In this document: in pieces, positions 18,122 to 27,409 of the stretch
Position numbering within the stretch: the first letter of the stretch is position 1
How the letters are laid out: each line of letters begins with the position of its first letter
Source of the DNA: Pseudoalteromonas shioyasakiensis
GTDB taxonomy: Bacteria > Pseudomonadota > Gammaproteobacteria > Enterobacterales > Alteromonadaceae
DNA: 64,000 bases
Reading direction: 5' to 3'
Assembly: GCF_024518675.1 (NCBI RefSeq)
Contig: NZ_JANIGL010000002.1
Location: 124,001 to 188,000, forward strand
Notes under the pieces: model-generated
Database searches by the model: none
What the model saw: only the letters and a program-made list of their open reading frames with translations
Told to the model about the DNA's origin: nothing
Program-made: the position numbers and the translations under genes

Positions 18122-19150
18122 ATGACTGAACAAATCGCAACCTTAGGCCAACTCCTAGATGGTGCTGGAACACAATGGCGTGCATTTGATATCGGCCGGC
18201 ACATAACAAAGCTTGATAAAAAACAATTTAACTCTATCGAGCAGGCACAAATCCCCTACCCATATCCACTTGCAGGACATGCTTGGATTGCAATTCAATT
18301 TTGGGATACTAGCGCGAGCAAAGAACCATACGTTTGGTTTTTAAAATTCCCAGTAGATGAACAAAGTAAACTTGTCTGTGCTAGTCGAGATCATTTTGCC
18401 AATATGGTTATCGAGGCCCTAGGTAACGATTTAACGAGTGATCGCGCTGAAGGAAAGCTTGATAATAACCCCTATGTTTTTACACCAAACGCCAATAAAT
18501 TAGCCGCGTTTAATGCGCAACTTAAAGTGTTACTTAAGCAACCAGCTTCACAATATTATGAGTATGCGCAAATGTACTTTAGCGGCAAACTTGGTTTTGA
18601 TAATTGGCAAAGTGTTGCGGTACAGGGAATTGCAGATTTTGCCTTGCGCCTAGAACACGATAATAACTTAGTTAGCCTAGAAAATGCATGGGAGCATTTG
18701 CCTTTAGAGGTATTGCAACCACTGAGTGCTATGCTTGAACATGTAAAAACCCCAACCAGTTTAACAGAGCTGCTATCAAAGTTTGCATTTGACGCTATTA
18801 ATAATAAAGACACAATTGCATTAATATGCGCACTACGTGCAGCGTCAAAATCTCAAGCACAAGGTTTAACAGCCGAGCTAGTAGATAAGATTTTAGCATC
18901 AGAAATAGCGCTTGAGTCTGATGTTTTACTCACCATCGCGGGGCGCTGCTTCTATGTATTAGAAGAGCCTGAACGTTTACATGTTTTTATGGATAAGTGC
19001 GCGCACCACCAAGGCATTGACGAATTATTTCCAAGTATCTTTGCAGACTTAGTTGCAATTCCAGCTATCCGCCCGCATCTATTAGGCTTATTAAGAAAAG
19101 AAAATCGCAGCGAAACCCTCGCCCGCGCTATTGGAAGGTTATTCTCATAA
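18122..19150 (+). CDS. DUF3549 family protein
   Basis: A 342-residue soluble protein recognised as the gammaproteobacterial DUF3549 family (TLGQLLDGAGTQWRAFDIGRHI at the N-terminus). It appears alpha-helical in the second half, with no membrane segment or catalytic motif I can name. Function is unknown. The DUF3301 gene follows with one base between stop and start, so they form an operon. Confidence 0.85.
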   Translation: MTEQIATLGQLLDGAGTQWRAFDIGRHITKLDKKQFNSIEQAQIPYPYPLAGHAWIAIQFWDTSASKEPYVWFLKFPVDEQSKLVCASRDHFANMVIEALGNDLTSDRAEGKLDNNPYVFTPNANKLAAFNAQLKVLLKQPASQYYEYAQMYFSGKLGFDNWQSVAVQGIADFALRLEHDNNLVSLENAWEHLPLEVLQPLSAMLEHVKTPTSLTELLSKFAFDAINNKDTIALICALRAASKSQAQGLTAELVDKILASEIALESDVLLTIAGRCFYVLEEPERLHVFMDKCAHHQGIDELFPSIFADLVAIPAIRPHLLGLLRKENRSETLARAIGRLFS

Positions 19151-19151
19151 T

Positions 19152-19451
19152 ATGGCTAGTTTGTGGACACTCATTTTTATTGGCAGCGTAATATATTTGT
19201 TTTGGTTAAACCGAAAAGTGGCAGAAGCTGCCAATAACCATGCTAAGCGTCAAAGTGAACAATTACAGGTTCAGTTAATGAGTGTCGCATGCATTAAACG
19301 GCGTTTTGGGCTGTTGAGAAATGGTAAACCAGGTATTAAAAGTGAGTTTATGTTTGAATTTTCCAGTGATGGTCAAAGCGTCTATCAAGGCGTGTTAGTC
19401 ATGGAAAATGAAATGCTAAAAAGTGTTATTGTTCCACCGCATAAGCTCTAG
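19152..19451 (+). CDS. DUF3301 family small membrane protein
   Basis: A 99-residue protein with one N-terminal transmembrane helix (residues 3-18) and a soluble C-terminal part with basic CIKRRFGLLRNGKPG. It belongs to the DUF3301 family; function is unknown. I start at ATG 19152, directly after the DUF3549 stop, rather than at an upstream in-frame TTG. The stop codon is immediately followed by an octamer repeat tract. Confidence 0.82.
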   Translation: MASLWTLIFIGSVIYLFWLNRKVAEAANNHAKRQSEQLQVQLMSVACIKRRFGLLRNGKPGIKSEFMFEFSSDGQSVYQGVLVMENEMLKSVIVPPHKL

Positions 19452-19542
19452 TTAGAAAGTTAGAAAGTTAGAAAGTTAGAAAGTTAGAAAGTTAGAAAGT
19501 TAGAAAGTTAGAAAGTTAGAAAGTTAGAAAGTTAGAAAGTTA
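19451..19542. repeat. Octamer tandem repeat GTTAGAAA x11
   Basis: Eleven exact copies of GTTAGAAA plus a partial GTTA. The first base overlaps the last base of the DUF3301 stop codon. The tract lies between that gene and the terminator of the csrB-like RNA, about 30 bases from it. It is the longest of three short-unit tracts in the window. Confidence 0.97.
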
Positions 19543-19572
19543 TTATGAATAGAGTTTGAATAAAATCAATGC

Positions 19573-19603
19573 AAAAAACTAAGGCGTAACTTATAGTTAC
19601 GCC
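19573..19603 (-). terminator. Intrinsic terminator of the csrB-like RNA
   Basis: A perfect 8-bp stem (19583-19590 with 19596-19603) and 5-base loop; the minus strand then reads TTAGTTTTTT. Confidence 0.9.
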
Positions 19604-19988
19604 CCAATCTGACTTCATCCATAATCAGGCATCCATACCTACGCCGAAGCTACCTTTTTTATCTTCCCCTGAACGGGTATACATCCAAAATACACCCTCA
19701 CATCGCTTCTATGCGATATCCTACACGTCCTAGTGTTATCCACTTGCCATCTTGGCTATCCTACGCTTCCAAGCGCTCCTATTACTTCCTGTAATCTAAT
19801 CCCTTTTGGTAATCCTTTTCATTAGCTCCGCTAATATACTGCTTCCTGGCAGTGTCCTAATTCATCCTTGCTATCCATGTAAGCTTGTCCATATGGCTTC
19901 TTGCCTAGCTTCATGCTAATTTGCCGTATTCCATTTCCTTGGCAACAGCTCATTCATTGAGTCTGTATCGTCTTGATGTATTCAAGTT
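19573..19988 (-). ncRNA. csrB: CsrB/RsmZ-type CsrA-sequestering RNA
   Basis: Read on the minus strand, this roughly 415-base stretch has about 21 GGA motifs, about ten of them AGGA, and no long reading frame. Many GGAs sit in loops of small hairpins: ATTAC-AGGAA-GTAAT, CTGC-CAGGAA-GCAG, CGCTT-GG-AAGCG, ATTAG-CGGAG-CTAAT and ACAC-TAGGAC-GTGT. Other GGAs lie in the single-stranded linkers. The 3' end is a strong intrinsic terminator: arms GGCGTAAC and GTTACGCC, then TTAGTTTTTT. This is the design of CsrB/CsrC and RsmY/Z, which titrate the translational regulator CsrA. A -10-like CATAAT at 19995-20000 and a GacA box at 20137-20154 lie upstream. The 5' end is estimated. CsrA itself is not in the window. 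Confidence 0.88.
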
Positions 19989-19994
19989 TACTTA

Positions 19995-20000
19995 ATTATG
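19995..20000 (-). promoter_or_regulatory. Probable -10 element of the csrB-like RNA
   Basis: CATAAT on the minus strand, seven bases before the estimated start. No good -35 hexamer is present at the correct distance, which fits a promoter that depends on an activator. Confidence 0.45.
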
Positions 20001-20136
20001 AGTTTTGAGCTAGGTAGTAAATAACAATTATTTTCATGTAACATTTTTGAAAAACAAACAAAGTTATTATAAATCAATACGCTACAACAATTACTCTTAA
20101 TTATAAATAGTCATTAACTGATTACGCTCACAGCAT

Positions 20137-20154
20137 TGTAAGATATCTCTTACA
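20137..20154 (-). promoter_or_regulatory. GacA/UvrY/SirA response-regulator box
   Basis: A perfect palindrome TGTAAG-ATATCT-CTTACA, identical to the GacA-box consensus TGTAAG-N6-CTTACA. It lies about 150-165 bp upstream of the estimated csrB start, close to the distance known for rsmY/rsmZ and csrB. It strongly supports control by a BarA/UvrY-type system. Confidence 0.85.
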
Positions 20155-20303
20155 GCACTGTTTCCAGAATGGCGTTTTAACTTGCCTTAAAATAGGCACT
20201 CTAGCTAAGATATACCTGCTAATAAGTTTGAATAATAAAGGCTTGTAACCAGTTATTTATTAAACCAAAAAAGTAATAAATAAACTAGCTACCCACAAAC
20301 TCT

Positions 20304-20969
20304 CTAATTTATCCCTAAATACTTATGGACTTGTACTGATAAACGCCAATTTTTCTCGATACAAGTATCAATGGCTAATTTAGTTGCAGTCACTTTCTGG
20401 CTAATTGGTTGCAAGTAAACCAATTTAGGGTTCACTCCCGTTTTAGCAAATAGCACTTCCAGCTCTTCTACATGCTTTTTCATAGCAACTGGATGCTTAA
20501 TCTCGTTCGCTCGCTGCATGGCTGAAGCGAGTACCTCGTAACCACCACGCATATTGATTTTTGGCGATACAGTAACCCAAGTTTGCTCTGGCACTAAAAC
20601 CTCAAAGGTACCACTGGTTTCTATTTGAGTACTGAACCCATTTGCATGGAGTAACTCACAGACTGGGTTTAAGTCGTACATACATGGCTCACCACCGGTG
20701 ATCACTACATGTTTTGCACGATATTCTCGCGATTTAAAAAGCGCTAAAATTTGCTCAGCTGATGCATCTGCCCAATGCTCTGAGTCGGCTTTTTTTTCAA
20801 CCGTCTCATCTAGTGAAACTTTATATACGTTATTAACATCCCAAGTTTGTTTTGTATCACACCAAGCACACCCTACAGGGCAACCTTGCAGACGCAAAAA
20901 TATTGAAGGAGTGCCAGTAAAACTTGCCTCACCTTGGATTGTTTCAAATACTTCATTTATTTTGTACAA
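20304..20969 (-). CDS. queE: 7-carboxy-7-deazaguanine synthase QueE
   Basis: A radical-SAM enzyme that makes CDG in the queuosine pathway. The protein has 221 residues, as in E. coli. The cluster motif is C30-x3-C34-x2-C37 (GCPVGCAWCDTK), followed by VVITGGEPCMYDL and WVTVSPKINMRGGYEV. It starts with TTG at 20969: an in-frame stop lies just upstream and the next Met is deep in the domain, and the N-terminus YKINEVFETIQGE matches the family. It is divergent from queC. Confidence 0.94.
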   Translation of the reverse strand: MYKINEVFETIQGEASFTGTPSIFLRLQGCPVGCAWCDTKQTWDVNNVYKVSLDETVEKKADSEHWADASAEQILALFKSREYRAKHVVITGGEPCMYDLNPVCELLHANGFSTQIETSGTFEVLVPEQTWVTVSPKINMRGGYEVLASAMQRANEIKHPVAMKKHVEELEVLFAKTGVNPKLVYLQPISQKVTATKLAIDTCIEKNWRLSVQVHKYLGIN

Positions 20970-21123
20970 ACGTTATCTCACTTACTACTTGGTATTTTAT
21001 CGGATGAAAATAGCGATAAAATAGAAATCAAAAAGCACGGGCAAAAATTGTTATTTATGCTCCAGCCGTGTAGTATATCGCGCCCTGATATAAACCTCTA
21101 TTAAAACTAAGAGCAAAACAGAT

Positions 21124-21783
21124 ATGACGCAAAAAGTAGTTGTGATTTATTCCGGCGGTATGGATTCATTTACCGTATTAAATAAAGCCCTGCAAGAGGG
21201 CCACGATGTTTATGCCTTGTCATTTGATTATGGTCAGCGTCATGTTAAAGAGCTTAAAGTCGCCGCACAAGTATGTGAAAAACTTAACGTTCCACATAAA
21301 ATCGTTGATATTTCTGCTATCAACCAACTCATTGGCGGCTCATCATTAACTGACGATATTGATGTGCCTGAAGGGCATTACGAAGAAGAAAGCATGAAAA
21401 GCACTATCGTGCCTAACCGCAACATGATTTTGCTGTCATTAGCCGTTGGCTATGCTGTTTCACTTAAAGCCAGCCAAGTTTATTATGGTGCCCACTCCGG
21501 CGATCATGCTATTTACCCTGATTGTCGCCCTGAGTTTGTGAAAAAAATGGATGATTTATGCCGAATTGCTAATTACGATGCAGTTGAGATTTTTAGTCCT
21601 TACTTAAACAATACCAAGATTGATATTCTAACTGATGGTATAAAAATGGGATTAGACTACAGCCAAACTTGGACCTGTTATAACGGTCGAGAAAAGGCTT
21701 GTGGTAAATGTGGTGCGTGCCAAGAACGTCTAGAGGCATTCAAACTTAACGATGTCACAGACCCGCTCGAATATGAGCTATAA
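21124..21783 (+). CDS. queC: 7-cyano-7-deazaguanine synthase QueC
   Basis: ATP-dependent conversion of CDG to preQ0, the step after QueE. The protein has 219 residues, with the PP-loop [10 protein letters not shown] near residues 8-17, the PNRNMILLS strand and a C-terminal zinc site ([19 protein letters not shown]). It is divergent from queE, with about 150 bases between the starts. queF, which acts next, is at 46807. Confidence 0.96.
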   Translation: MTQKVVVIYSGGMDSFTVLNKALQEGHDVYALSFDYGQRHVKELKVAAQVCEKLNVPHKIVDISAINQLIGGSSLTDDIDVPEGHYEEESMKSTIVPNRNMILLSLAVGYAVSLKASQVYYGAHSGDHAIYPDCRPEFVKKMDDLCRIANYDAVEIFSPYLNNTKIDILTDGIKMGLDYSQTWTCYNGREKACGKCGACQERLEAFKLNDVTDPLEYEL

Positions 21784-21791
21784 GTAACAAT

Positions 21792-21845
21792 ATACCCAAG
21801 CCACCTTATGATACTGAATTCTGCATTTTGAGGTGGTTTGGATAT
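21792..21845. repeat. REP-like palindromic element after queC
   Basis: The ends ATACCCAAGCCACCTTA and TGAGGTGGTTTGGATAT pair at 14 of 17 positions around a 20-base centre. No T-run follows, so it is not a typical terminator. It looks like a dispersed palindromic repeat; a genome search is needed to confirm this. Confidence 0.5.
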
Positions 21846-21884
21846 TAAGCCTATCATCGATAGCCTTTTTTATTGCTTATTAAC

Positions 21885-22334
21885 CTATAACCACCGCCTC
21901 ACTCGATTCATGTAATCAACATATTGTTGGCCAAAAATCTTTGTTAGTGCCCGCTCTTCCGGGATGATCTGAAACTGCGTGATATACGCGATAAAACCTA
22001 CTATACAAATGATGGCCCAAATAGACATAAGCCATACGCCCCACCCTAATAATATAAACGCAAAGCCAACATACATAGGGTTACGTGATATTCTATAAAT
22101 GCCTTTAGTTACAAGTTCGCTGGCCTGCTCAGGGTTGTTCGGGTTAACAGTGGTTTTTGCGAGACGAAAACTCACCACACCGGCGATGCAAAAAATAACG
22201 CCTATGCCTACAAAAATAACAGCAATGTAAGTAATAAAAGCGCTAAAATCGATAACACTATAATGGGCAATTAAAGCCATTAGTCCGGCGAAAAACAATA
22301 CAACCAGCACCGGCGGTATTTTATTATTTAACAT
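21885..22334 (-). CDS. Isoprenylcysteine methyltransferase-like membrane protein
   Basis: A 149-residue integral membrane protein with four to five hydrophobic helices and the RISRNPMYVGF motif plus C-terminal EERAL...FGQQYVDYMNRVRRWL, typical of the ICMT/PEMT-type methyltransferase families (SAM-binding end). The substrate in bacteria is usually unknown. The gene is monocistronic on the minus strand, convergent with queC. Confidence 0.8.
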   Translation of the reverse strand: MLNNKIPPVLVVLFFAGLMALIAHYSVIDFSAFITYIAVIFVGIGVIFCIAGVVSFRLAKTTVNPNNPEQASELVTKGIYRISRNPMYVGFAFILLGWGVWLMSIWAIICIVGFIAYITQFQIIPEERALTKIFGQQYVDYMNRVRRWL

Positions 22335-22494
22335 ATATATCCTTTTAGATGGTTACGCTTGTGCCTAAGTTGTATACGATATTAGTGGGCACTTAAGGCT
22401 AGCAATACAAATATAGTTACAATTGTCAGCTTTCTAGGTGCGTAAAGCAGGTTATACTTTATACTAATAAAAACGGATAAAGGAAATAAAAGTT

Positions 22495-22737
22495 ATGTCA
22501 GGTACTACGATGATTGTGTTAATTGTATTTATTTCTGTTGGCTCAGGGGTCATATACGATATGTACAAAAAACACCTCGAGTTTAAGCATAAAATGCAAA
22601 ACAACAATAACGATGCAAACAAACAACTCGAGGCTGTGAATGCTGAAGTACGCGCACTAAAAGAACGAGTACAAACACTTGAAGCTATTGTGACCGACTC
22701 TAGCTATAACGTAAAACAAGAAATTAATCGGCTTTAA
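22495..22737 (+). CDS. PspB-like small membrane protein
   Basis: An 80-residue protein with one N-terminal transmembrane helix (residues 5-22) and a charged coiled-coil tail (VRALKERVQTLEAIVTD). This segment closely resembles the C-terminal helix of the phage-shock protein PspB. No pspA or pspC lies nearby, so a phage-shock role is inference. AAGGAAAT precedes the ATG. The last 14 bases overlap the convergent 341-residue gene. Confidence 0.65.
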   Translation: MSGTTMIVLIVFISVGSGVIYDMYKKHLEFKHKMQNNNNDANKQLEAVNAEVRALKERVQTLEAIVTDSSYNVKQEINRL

Positions 22738-23749
22738 ACTGCTTTGAGTACAAGTGTGCGTTTTCTGGCCGCTCGATACCATGAGCGGCTAAAAACCCCG
22801 TAATTTCGCTATCACAACCCTGTGGTGCGCGGGCACTGTCGATTTCAAAATTGAGTATATTAGCCTGCTGCTTACCTAGCGAGCATAATTGTAAAACATT
22901 GTGCGATCTGAGCTTGATGCTCAACTCCCCTACTTTTTCAACTGCGATGCATTTACTGAAGCGAGCTAATCCTGCGTAGCTAAATTGTTCACTAACATAT
23001 TCGTGGCTTTTACAAACCAGCGCATTCATTAAGCCATGTAAAAACCCATTACTTGTATTATCAGCAACCACAAATGTAATAATTGCATTATTAAACTCAC
23101 TAAGCTGACACGCACTACACATAAGCTGAAGACGATATAAATAACAAGCTGAATCAAGATTCTGTACTGATACTAATTTAAGGTGCTCTCCTGCAAATAA
23201 ACAACGAGTTAAAACCATGTTTATATCGGATCCTTCATCGTCGCCTTGATGCACTAAAGCCGGATTATCTGCCATCAAAGGAAGATCGTGATGATTATTA
23301 AATGGTGTACTGGTACCGTGCTCATGATTAAACTGAAATAGCTCCCTAACCTCATGTTCTCTAGCAATTTTTAACGCTAAAAATGCTGTTTGAATTAATT
23401 CGGAAGTAGGTAAATTATCTTCAACATACCAGCGGCGACCAAAAAGTAACTTTTTAGCATTCGGGCTTTGTGTATTAGTTTGATAATTATCAGGGCTCAG
23501 CACCGCCACTTGTAAATATATTTGGTTATCTTTTTGTGCTGCGAGAACTGTAAAATGAGTTGAAAAATTAATTTTTCCAAGCACTTCGCTTACTGATGCT
23601 AACGTATGTTTATAACGTAAGAAATGCTGCGGCACGACCCAATTGTTGTTCGTGAGTTGAACCAGTGGTGCATATGAGATAGGTTGCTCATAACTATGGG
23701 GCCATTTTTCATTATTATTGCCCGTAGGCCTCATTGTTTGACGATTCAT
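22724..23749 (-). CDS. Uncharacterised protein, 341 residues
   Basis: I do not recognise this protein. It has no signal peptide or membrane helix, is rich in His/Asn in the middle, and carries eight Cys scattered through its second half. It lies 61 bases downstream of trmK on the same strand, so it may be the last gene of the MATE-uvrB-methyltransferase-trmK run. Codon use looks like its neighbours. It overlaps the end of the pspB-like gene on the opposite strand. Confidence 0.6.
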   Translation of the reverse strand: MNRQTMRPTGNNNEKWPHSYEQPISYAPLVQLTNNNWVVPQHFLRYKHTLASVSEVLGKINFSTHFTVLAAQKDNQIYLQVAVLSPDNYQTNTQSPNAKKLLFGRRWYVEDNLPTSELIQTAFLALKIAREHEVRELFQFNHEHGTSTPFNNHHDLPLMADNPALVHQGDDEGSDINMVLTRCLFAGEHLKLVSVQNLDSACYLYRLQLMCSACQLSEFNNAIITFVVADNTSNGFLHGLMNALVCKSHEYVSEQFSYAGLARFSKCIAVEKVGELSIKLRSHNVLQLCSLGKQQANILNFEIDSARAPQGCDSEITGFLAAHGIERPENAHLYSKQFKAD

Positions 23750-23810
23750 ATTTACTTCAATTCATACAAGGAATCTCTGTGTTACGAATTAAAGGTACGA
23801 AATAGATCAC

Positions 23811-24479
23811 TCAACCATTGAGCAGTAGCTTATAATCATTGATCACTTTTTCAAAACGTTGCGGGCTCTGTTGCGCCATTCGCGTATAATGTTGAAGTAG
23901 TTTATTTAGGTAATTACTGTGGTCTCTATTACTCAAATCCCACATAGCACTCCCCGTTGCGGTTATTTTAATTGTGCTTGCAAAACTAATCTGCAGTACT
24001 TCATAAAAACGTTTGTTTTCCACAATGATTTGTTCTGATATAAGGCCTAAATTAAGCTCATCTAGTCCCTCTCTTAAGCTATAGCTATGATGAACCGGAC
24101 AGACAATAAAGCTTATTTTAGCTAATACTTGCTGACTATGGTTGGCAATAATTTGTTGTATTAGCGCAAGTAGTAACTCACCACCTACACCTGCAATAAT
24201 CACCAGCTGCTTTTTATTTTCTGCAAGTGCAATACTGCCAACATCCTTACACAATACTTGCCAATCGCTACCAGATTGTGCTGATGCATAGCGTGTAAGT
24301 CTATAATTAAGCTCACTCATTAGCTGAGGTACTATATCAACAAACATGACCTTTTTGGCTATCTCTCGCTTGAGAATGGCCATACCGAGAAGTCCGTGAT
24401 CGCAACAACAATCCCAAATCACATCATAGGGCTGAGTGATTAAGGCATTGATGGCACTTAAACGACTACTCAGTTTCAT
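23811..24479 (-). CDS. trmK: tRNA (adenine22-N1)-methyltransferase TrmK family
   Basis: A 222-residue class I methyltransferase of the TrmK/COG2384 group. Motifs are VIWDCCCDHGLLGMAIL (AdoMet loop), VMFVDIVPQL, LVIIAGVGGELLLALI and FIVCPVHHSYSLREGL. The Bacillus enzyme methylates A22 of tRNA. The start lies inside the preceding methyltransferase gene (14-base overlap), indicating coupling. Confidence 0.82.
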   Translation of the reverse strand: MKLSSRLSAINALITQPYDVIWDCCCDHGLLGMAILKREIAKKVMFVDIVPQLMSELNYRLTRYASAQSGSDWQVLCKDVGSIALAENKKQLVIIAGVGGELLLALIQQIIANHSQQVLAKISFIVCPVHHSYSLREGLDELNLGLISEQIIVENKRFYEVLQISFASTIKITATGSAMWDLSNRDHSNYLNKLLQHYTRMAQQSPQRFEKVINDYKLLLNG

Positions 24480-25416
24480 TTAAGCCGTGCGTTGCCGAAG
24501 TTTTATAAACAAGGGCTTTTAAACTGCGGTCGCTATCAATTTCAATAAAGCCAGCTGTAGGAGCAAGACGCTCGACAAACTCGATTGCGCCTTGTGTATG
24601 CTCTGCAATCAAAGCTTTAAATGCATGTTCACTCAGTTCAGGGCTATTTGCACAGAGTAAAAGTTGGCTGCTGCTATTTAGTAGCTCAGGTAAACGCCGT
24701 AAGACTTTTTGATAGTCTTTAGTGAGTATGAAACTGCCTTTTTGGAAGCTTGGTGGGTCAACAATGATCAAATCAAATGGCGCCGCTTTTTTTAATTTAC
24801 CAAAAGATTTTAAAATATCATGGGGTAAAAAACTCACACCACGCTCAAAACCATTTAATTGGTGATTTTGTTTGCCTGTACGTAACACACCTTTATTCAT
24901 ATCCATATTAATGACTGAATAGGCGCCACCTTGCATTGCACTGACAGAGAAGCCACAAGTATAAGAAAACAAATTAAGTACTTTTGCATGCTGACTGTTG
25001 TTATATACAAACTCACGGCCACTTCGCATATCAGGAAAAATCCCCGTATTTTGACGGCTCATTAAATCAACAATAAATTCACTCGGCCCCTCTTTAACCG
25101 TATGGGGTGTAGGTAGCTCCCCCTGCAATAGCATATTTTTTGTTTGCAGACCTGCGCGCTGTTGGTACACCATTGCTGTAATATGATCGGATGCATGCTT
25201 TTGTACCCATAGCCATAATTGCTCGGTGAGTGCACTTATGGTTGCATCGTCTATTTCTGCATACGAAACTAAAAATAAGCTAGGAGGATAAAAGTCTAAG
25301 TTTAAATGACTCAAGTGCTCCACACTGTGACCACGACCATGAAAAACACGGCACAATTCATTGGCGGCAAGAGGTGCATTTTCAAGCGCACTGATAAGAG
25401 GAGAAAAGTTATGCAT
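24466..25416 (-). CDS. Class I SAM-dependent methyltransferase, RlmI/PF10672-like
   Basis: A 316-residue protein resembling the RlmI/RlmK group of rRNA cytosine methyltransferases. Motifs are [19 protein letters not shown], a following acidic VINMDMN, and the catalytic-loop region [15 protein letters not shown]. The N-terminal part lacks the full PUA domain of RlmI. The start overlaps the uvrB stop by eight bases (ATGCATAA). The exact target nucleotide cannot be told from sequence. Confidence 0.82.
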   Translation of the reverse strand: MHNFSPLISALENAPLAANELCRVFHGRGHSVEHLSHLNLDFYPPSLFLVSYAEIDDATISALTEQLWLWVQKHASDHITAMVYQQRAGLQTKNMLLQGELPTPHTVKEGPSEFIVDLMSRQNTGIFPDMRSGREFVYNNSQHAKVLNLFSYTCGFSVSAMQGGAYSVINMDMNKGVLRTGKQNHQLNGFERGVSFLPHDILKSFGKLKKAAPFDLIIVDPPSFQKGSFILTKDYQKVLRRLPELLNSSSQLLLCANSPELSEHAFKALIAEHTQGAIEFVERLAPTAGFIEIDSDRSLKALVYKTSATHGLNETE

Positions 25417-27409
25417 TTTTAATCAACTGTTGCTGTAATTCGTGTATTTCATCGCGTACTGACGCGGCTTTTTCAAACTCAAGGTCACTCGCATAGGCGT
25501 GCATTCTGCTCTCAAGTTGTTTAATTTGCTCGGCAATCTCTTTTGCACTAAGAACCTGTGTTGTTTCTTTACGAATAAGTTTTAGGTTATCTTGTGGACC
25601 TGCTTGCTCACCCACATCCATAATATCGGTTATTTTCTTCAATAATGCTTTAGGCTCTATACCATGCTTTACATTATAAGCATGTTGGATATCACGACGA
25701 CGCTGAGTTTCATCCATCGCTTTGGCCATCGATTTTGTCACCCGATCAGCATATAAAATTGCTCGGCCATTTAAGTGCCTTGCTGCACGCCCAATAGTTT
25801 GTATAAGCGAACGAGCCGAACGTAAAAACCCTTCTTTATCAGCATCAAGTATCGCAACTAACGACACTTCGGGCATATCTAAACCTTCTCGTAACAAGTT
25901 AATGCCGACTAATACATCAAACACTCCAGCACGAAAATCACGAATAATCTCAACCCGTTCAACAGTGTCTATGTCTGAGTGTAAATAACGCACTTTTACG
26001 TTATGCTCATTCAAGTAATCGGTCAAATCTTCGGCCATGCGTTTGGTCAGTGTTGTGACCAGTACCCGTTCATCTATCTCTACTCGTTTATAAATTTCAG
26101 AGAGCAAATCATCAACTTGGGTGCCCACAGGGCGCACTTCAATTTCAGGGTCAAGTAAACCTGTGGGGCGAATAACTTGCTCAGCAATATCATCACCACA
26201 GCGTTCTAATTCAAAGTCGCCAGGAGTGGCCGATACATAAATAGTTTGCGGCGCAATGGCTTCAAATTCTTCAAATCGAAGTGGTCGATTATCCATGGCT
26301 GATGGCATCCGAAAACCGTATTCAACTAAGTTTTCTTTACGGCTTCTATCACCTTTATACATAGCACCAATTTGCGATACAGTAACGTGCGATTCATCGA
26401 TGATCATTAATGCATCGTCAGGCAAATAATCCAGTAACGTGGGTGGTGGATCGCCAGGCGTACGGCCCGATAAATAGCGGCTATAGTTTTCTATACCTGA
26501 GCAATAACCAAGTTCGGTCATCATTTCTATGTCATATTGGGTGCGTTGTGCAACCCGCTGCTCTTCTACTAGTTTATTAGCACTGAGTAATTGCGCTCGA
26601 CGCTCTTTAAGTTCGGCTTTGATATGTTCAACAGCATCTAAAATCTTTTCTCGAGGTGTAACATAGTGCGTTTTCGGGTAAATGGTGGCACGTATCACAT
26701 GCTTTTCAACCGCACCCGTAAGTGGATCAAAAATACTTAAACGCTCTATTTCGTCATCAAACATTTCCACACGTACTGCGTAGGTATCAGATTCAGCAGG
26801 AAATATATCAATTACTTCGCCACGCACACGGTAGGTACCTCGGCTAAAGTCAATGTCATTACGAGTGTATTGTAATTCGGCTAGTCTGCGTAACATATCG
26901 CGTTGGTCAATGGTTTCGCCTACTTTTAATAACAGCATCATTTTCATGTATGAATCTGGATCGCCCAAACCATAAATGGCAGATACTGAGGCTACAATGA
27001 TTGTGTCACGGCGTTCTAACAAAGCTTTGGTTGCACTTAAGCGCATTTGTTCTATGTGTTCATTAATGGAAGCATCTTTTTCGATAAAGGTATCGCTGGC
27101 GACAACATAGGCCTCTGGCTGATAATAATCATAGTAAGAAACAAAATATTCCACAGCATTATTTGGGAAAAACTCTTTCATTTCACCATATAATTGGGCC
27201 GCTAAGGTCTTATTATGAGCCATAATAATGGTCGGGCGATTTAAATCATTAATGATATTCGCCATAGTAAAAGTTTTACCCGTCCCTGTTGCTCCTAGTA
27301 AGGTTTGATGTGCAAGCCCTGCTTCTAAACCTTCACATAACTGGGCAATTGCAGTGGGTTGATCGCCACTTGGGGTAAATTGCGACTGCAATTGGAAATG
27401 ATCACTCAT
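25409..27409 (-). CDS. uvrB: UvrABC system protein B
   Basis: The damage-verification helicase of nucleotide excision repair, 666 residues. The Walker A motif is [11 protein letters not shown], the beta-hairpin region is [11 protein letters not shown], the DEAD-like box is IDESHVT, and helicase motifs V and VI include [15 protein letters not shown] and QTIGRAARH. The C-terminal UVR domain ([24 protein letters not shown]) binds UvrC. I chose ATG 27409 because AAGGAG lies eight bases upstream and the codon overlaps the MATE stop as ATGA; an upstream in-frame GTG is less likely. Confidence 0.97.
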   Translation of the reverse strand: MSDHFQLQSQFTPSGDQPTAIAQLCEGLEAGLAHQTLLGATGTGKTFTMANIINDLNRPTIIMAHNKTLAAQLYGEMKEFFPNNAVEYFVSYYDYYQPEAYVVASDTFIEKDASINEHIEQMRLSATKALLERRDTIIVASVSAIYGLGDPDSYMKMMLLLKVGETIDQRDMLRRLAELQYTRNDIDFSRGTYRVRGEVIDIFPAESDTYAVRVEMFDDEIERLSIFDPLTGAVEKHVIRATIYPKTHYVTPREKILDAVEHIKAELKERRAQLLSANKLVEEQRVAQRTQYDIEMMTELGYCSGIENYSRYLSGRTPGDPPPTLLDYLPDDALMIIDESHVTVSQIGAMYKGDRSRKENLVEYGFRMPSAMDNRPLRFEEFEAIAPQTIYVSATPGDFELERCGDDIAEQVIRPTGLLDPEIEVRPVGTQVDDLLSEIYKRVEIDERVLVTTLTKRMAEDLTDYLNEHNVKVRYLHSDIDTVERVEIIRDFRAGVFDVLVGINLLREGLDMPEVSLVAILDADKEGFLRSARSLIQTIGRAARHLNGRAILYADRVTKSMAKAMDETQRRRDIQHAYNVKHGIEPKALLKKITDIMDVGEQAGPQDNLKLIRKETTQVLSAKEIAEQIKQLESRMHAYASDLEFEKAASVRDEIHELQQQLIKNA

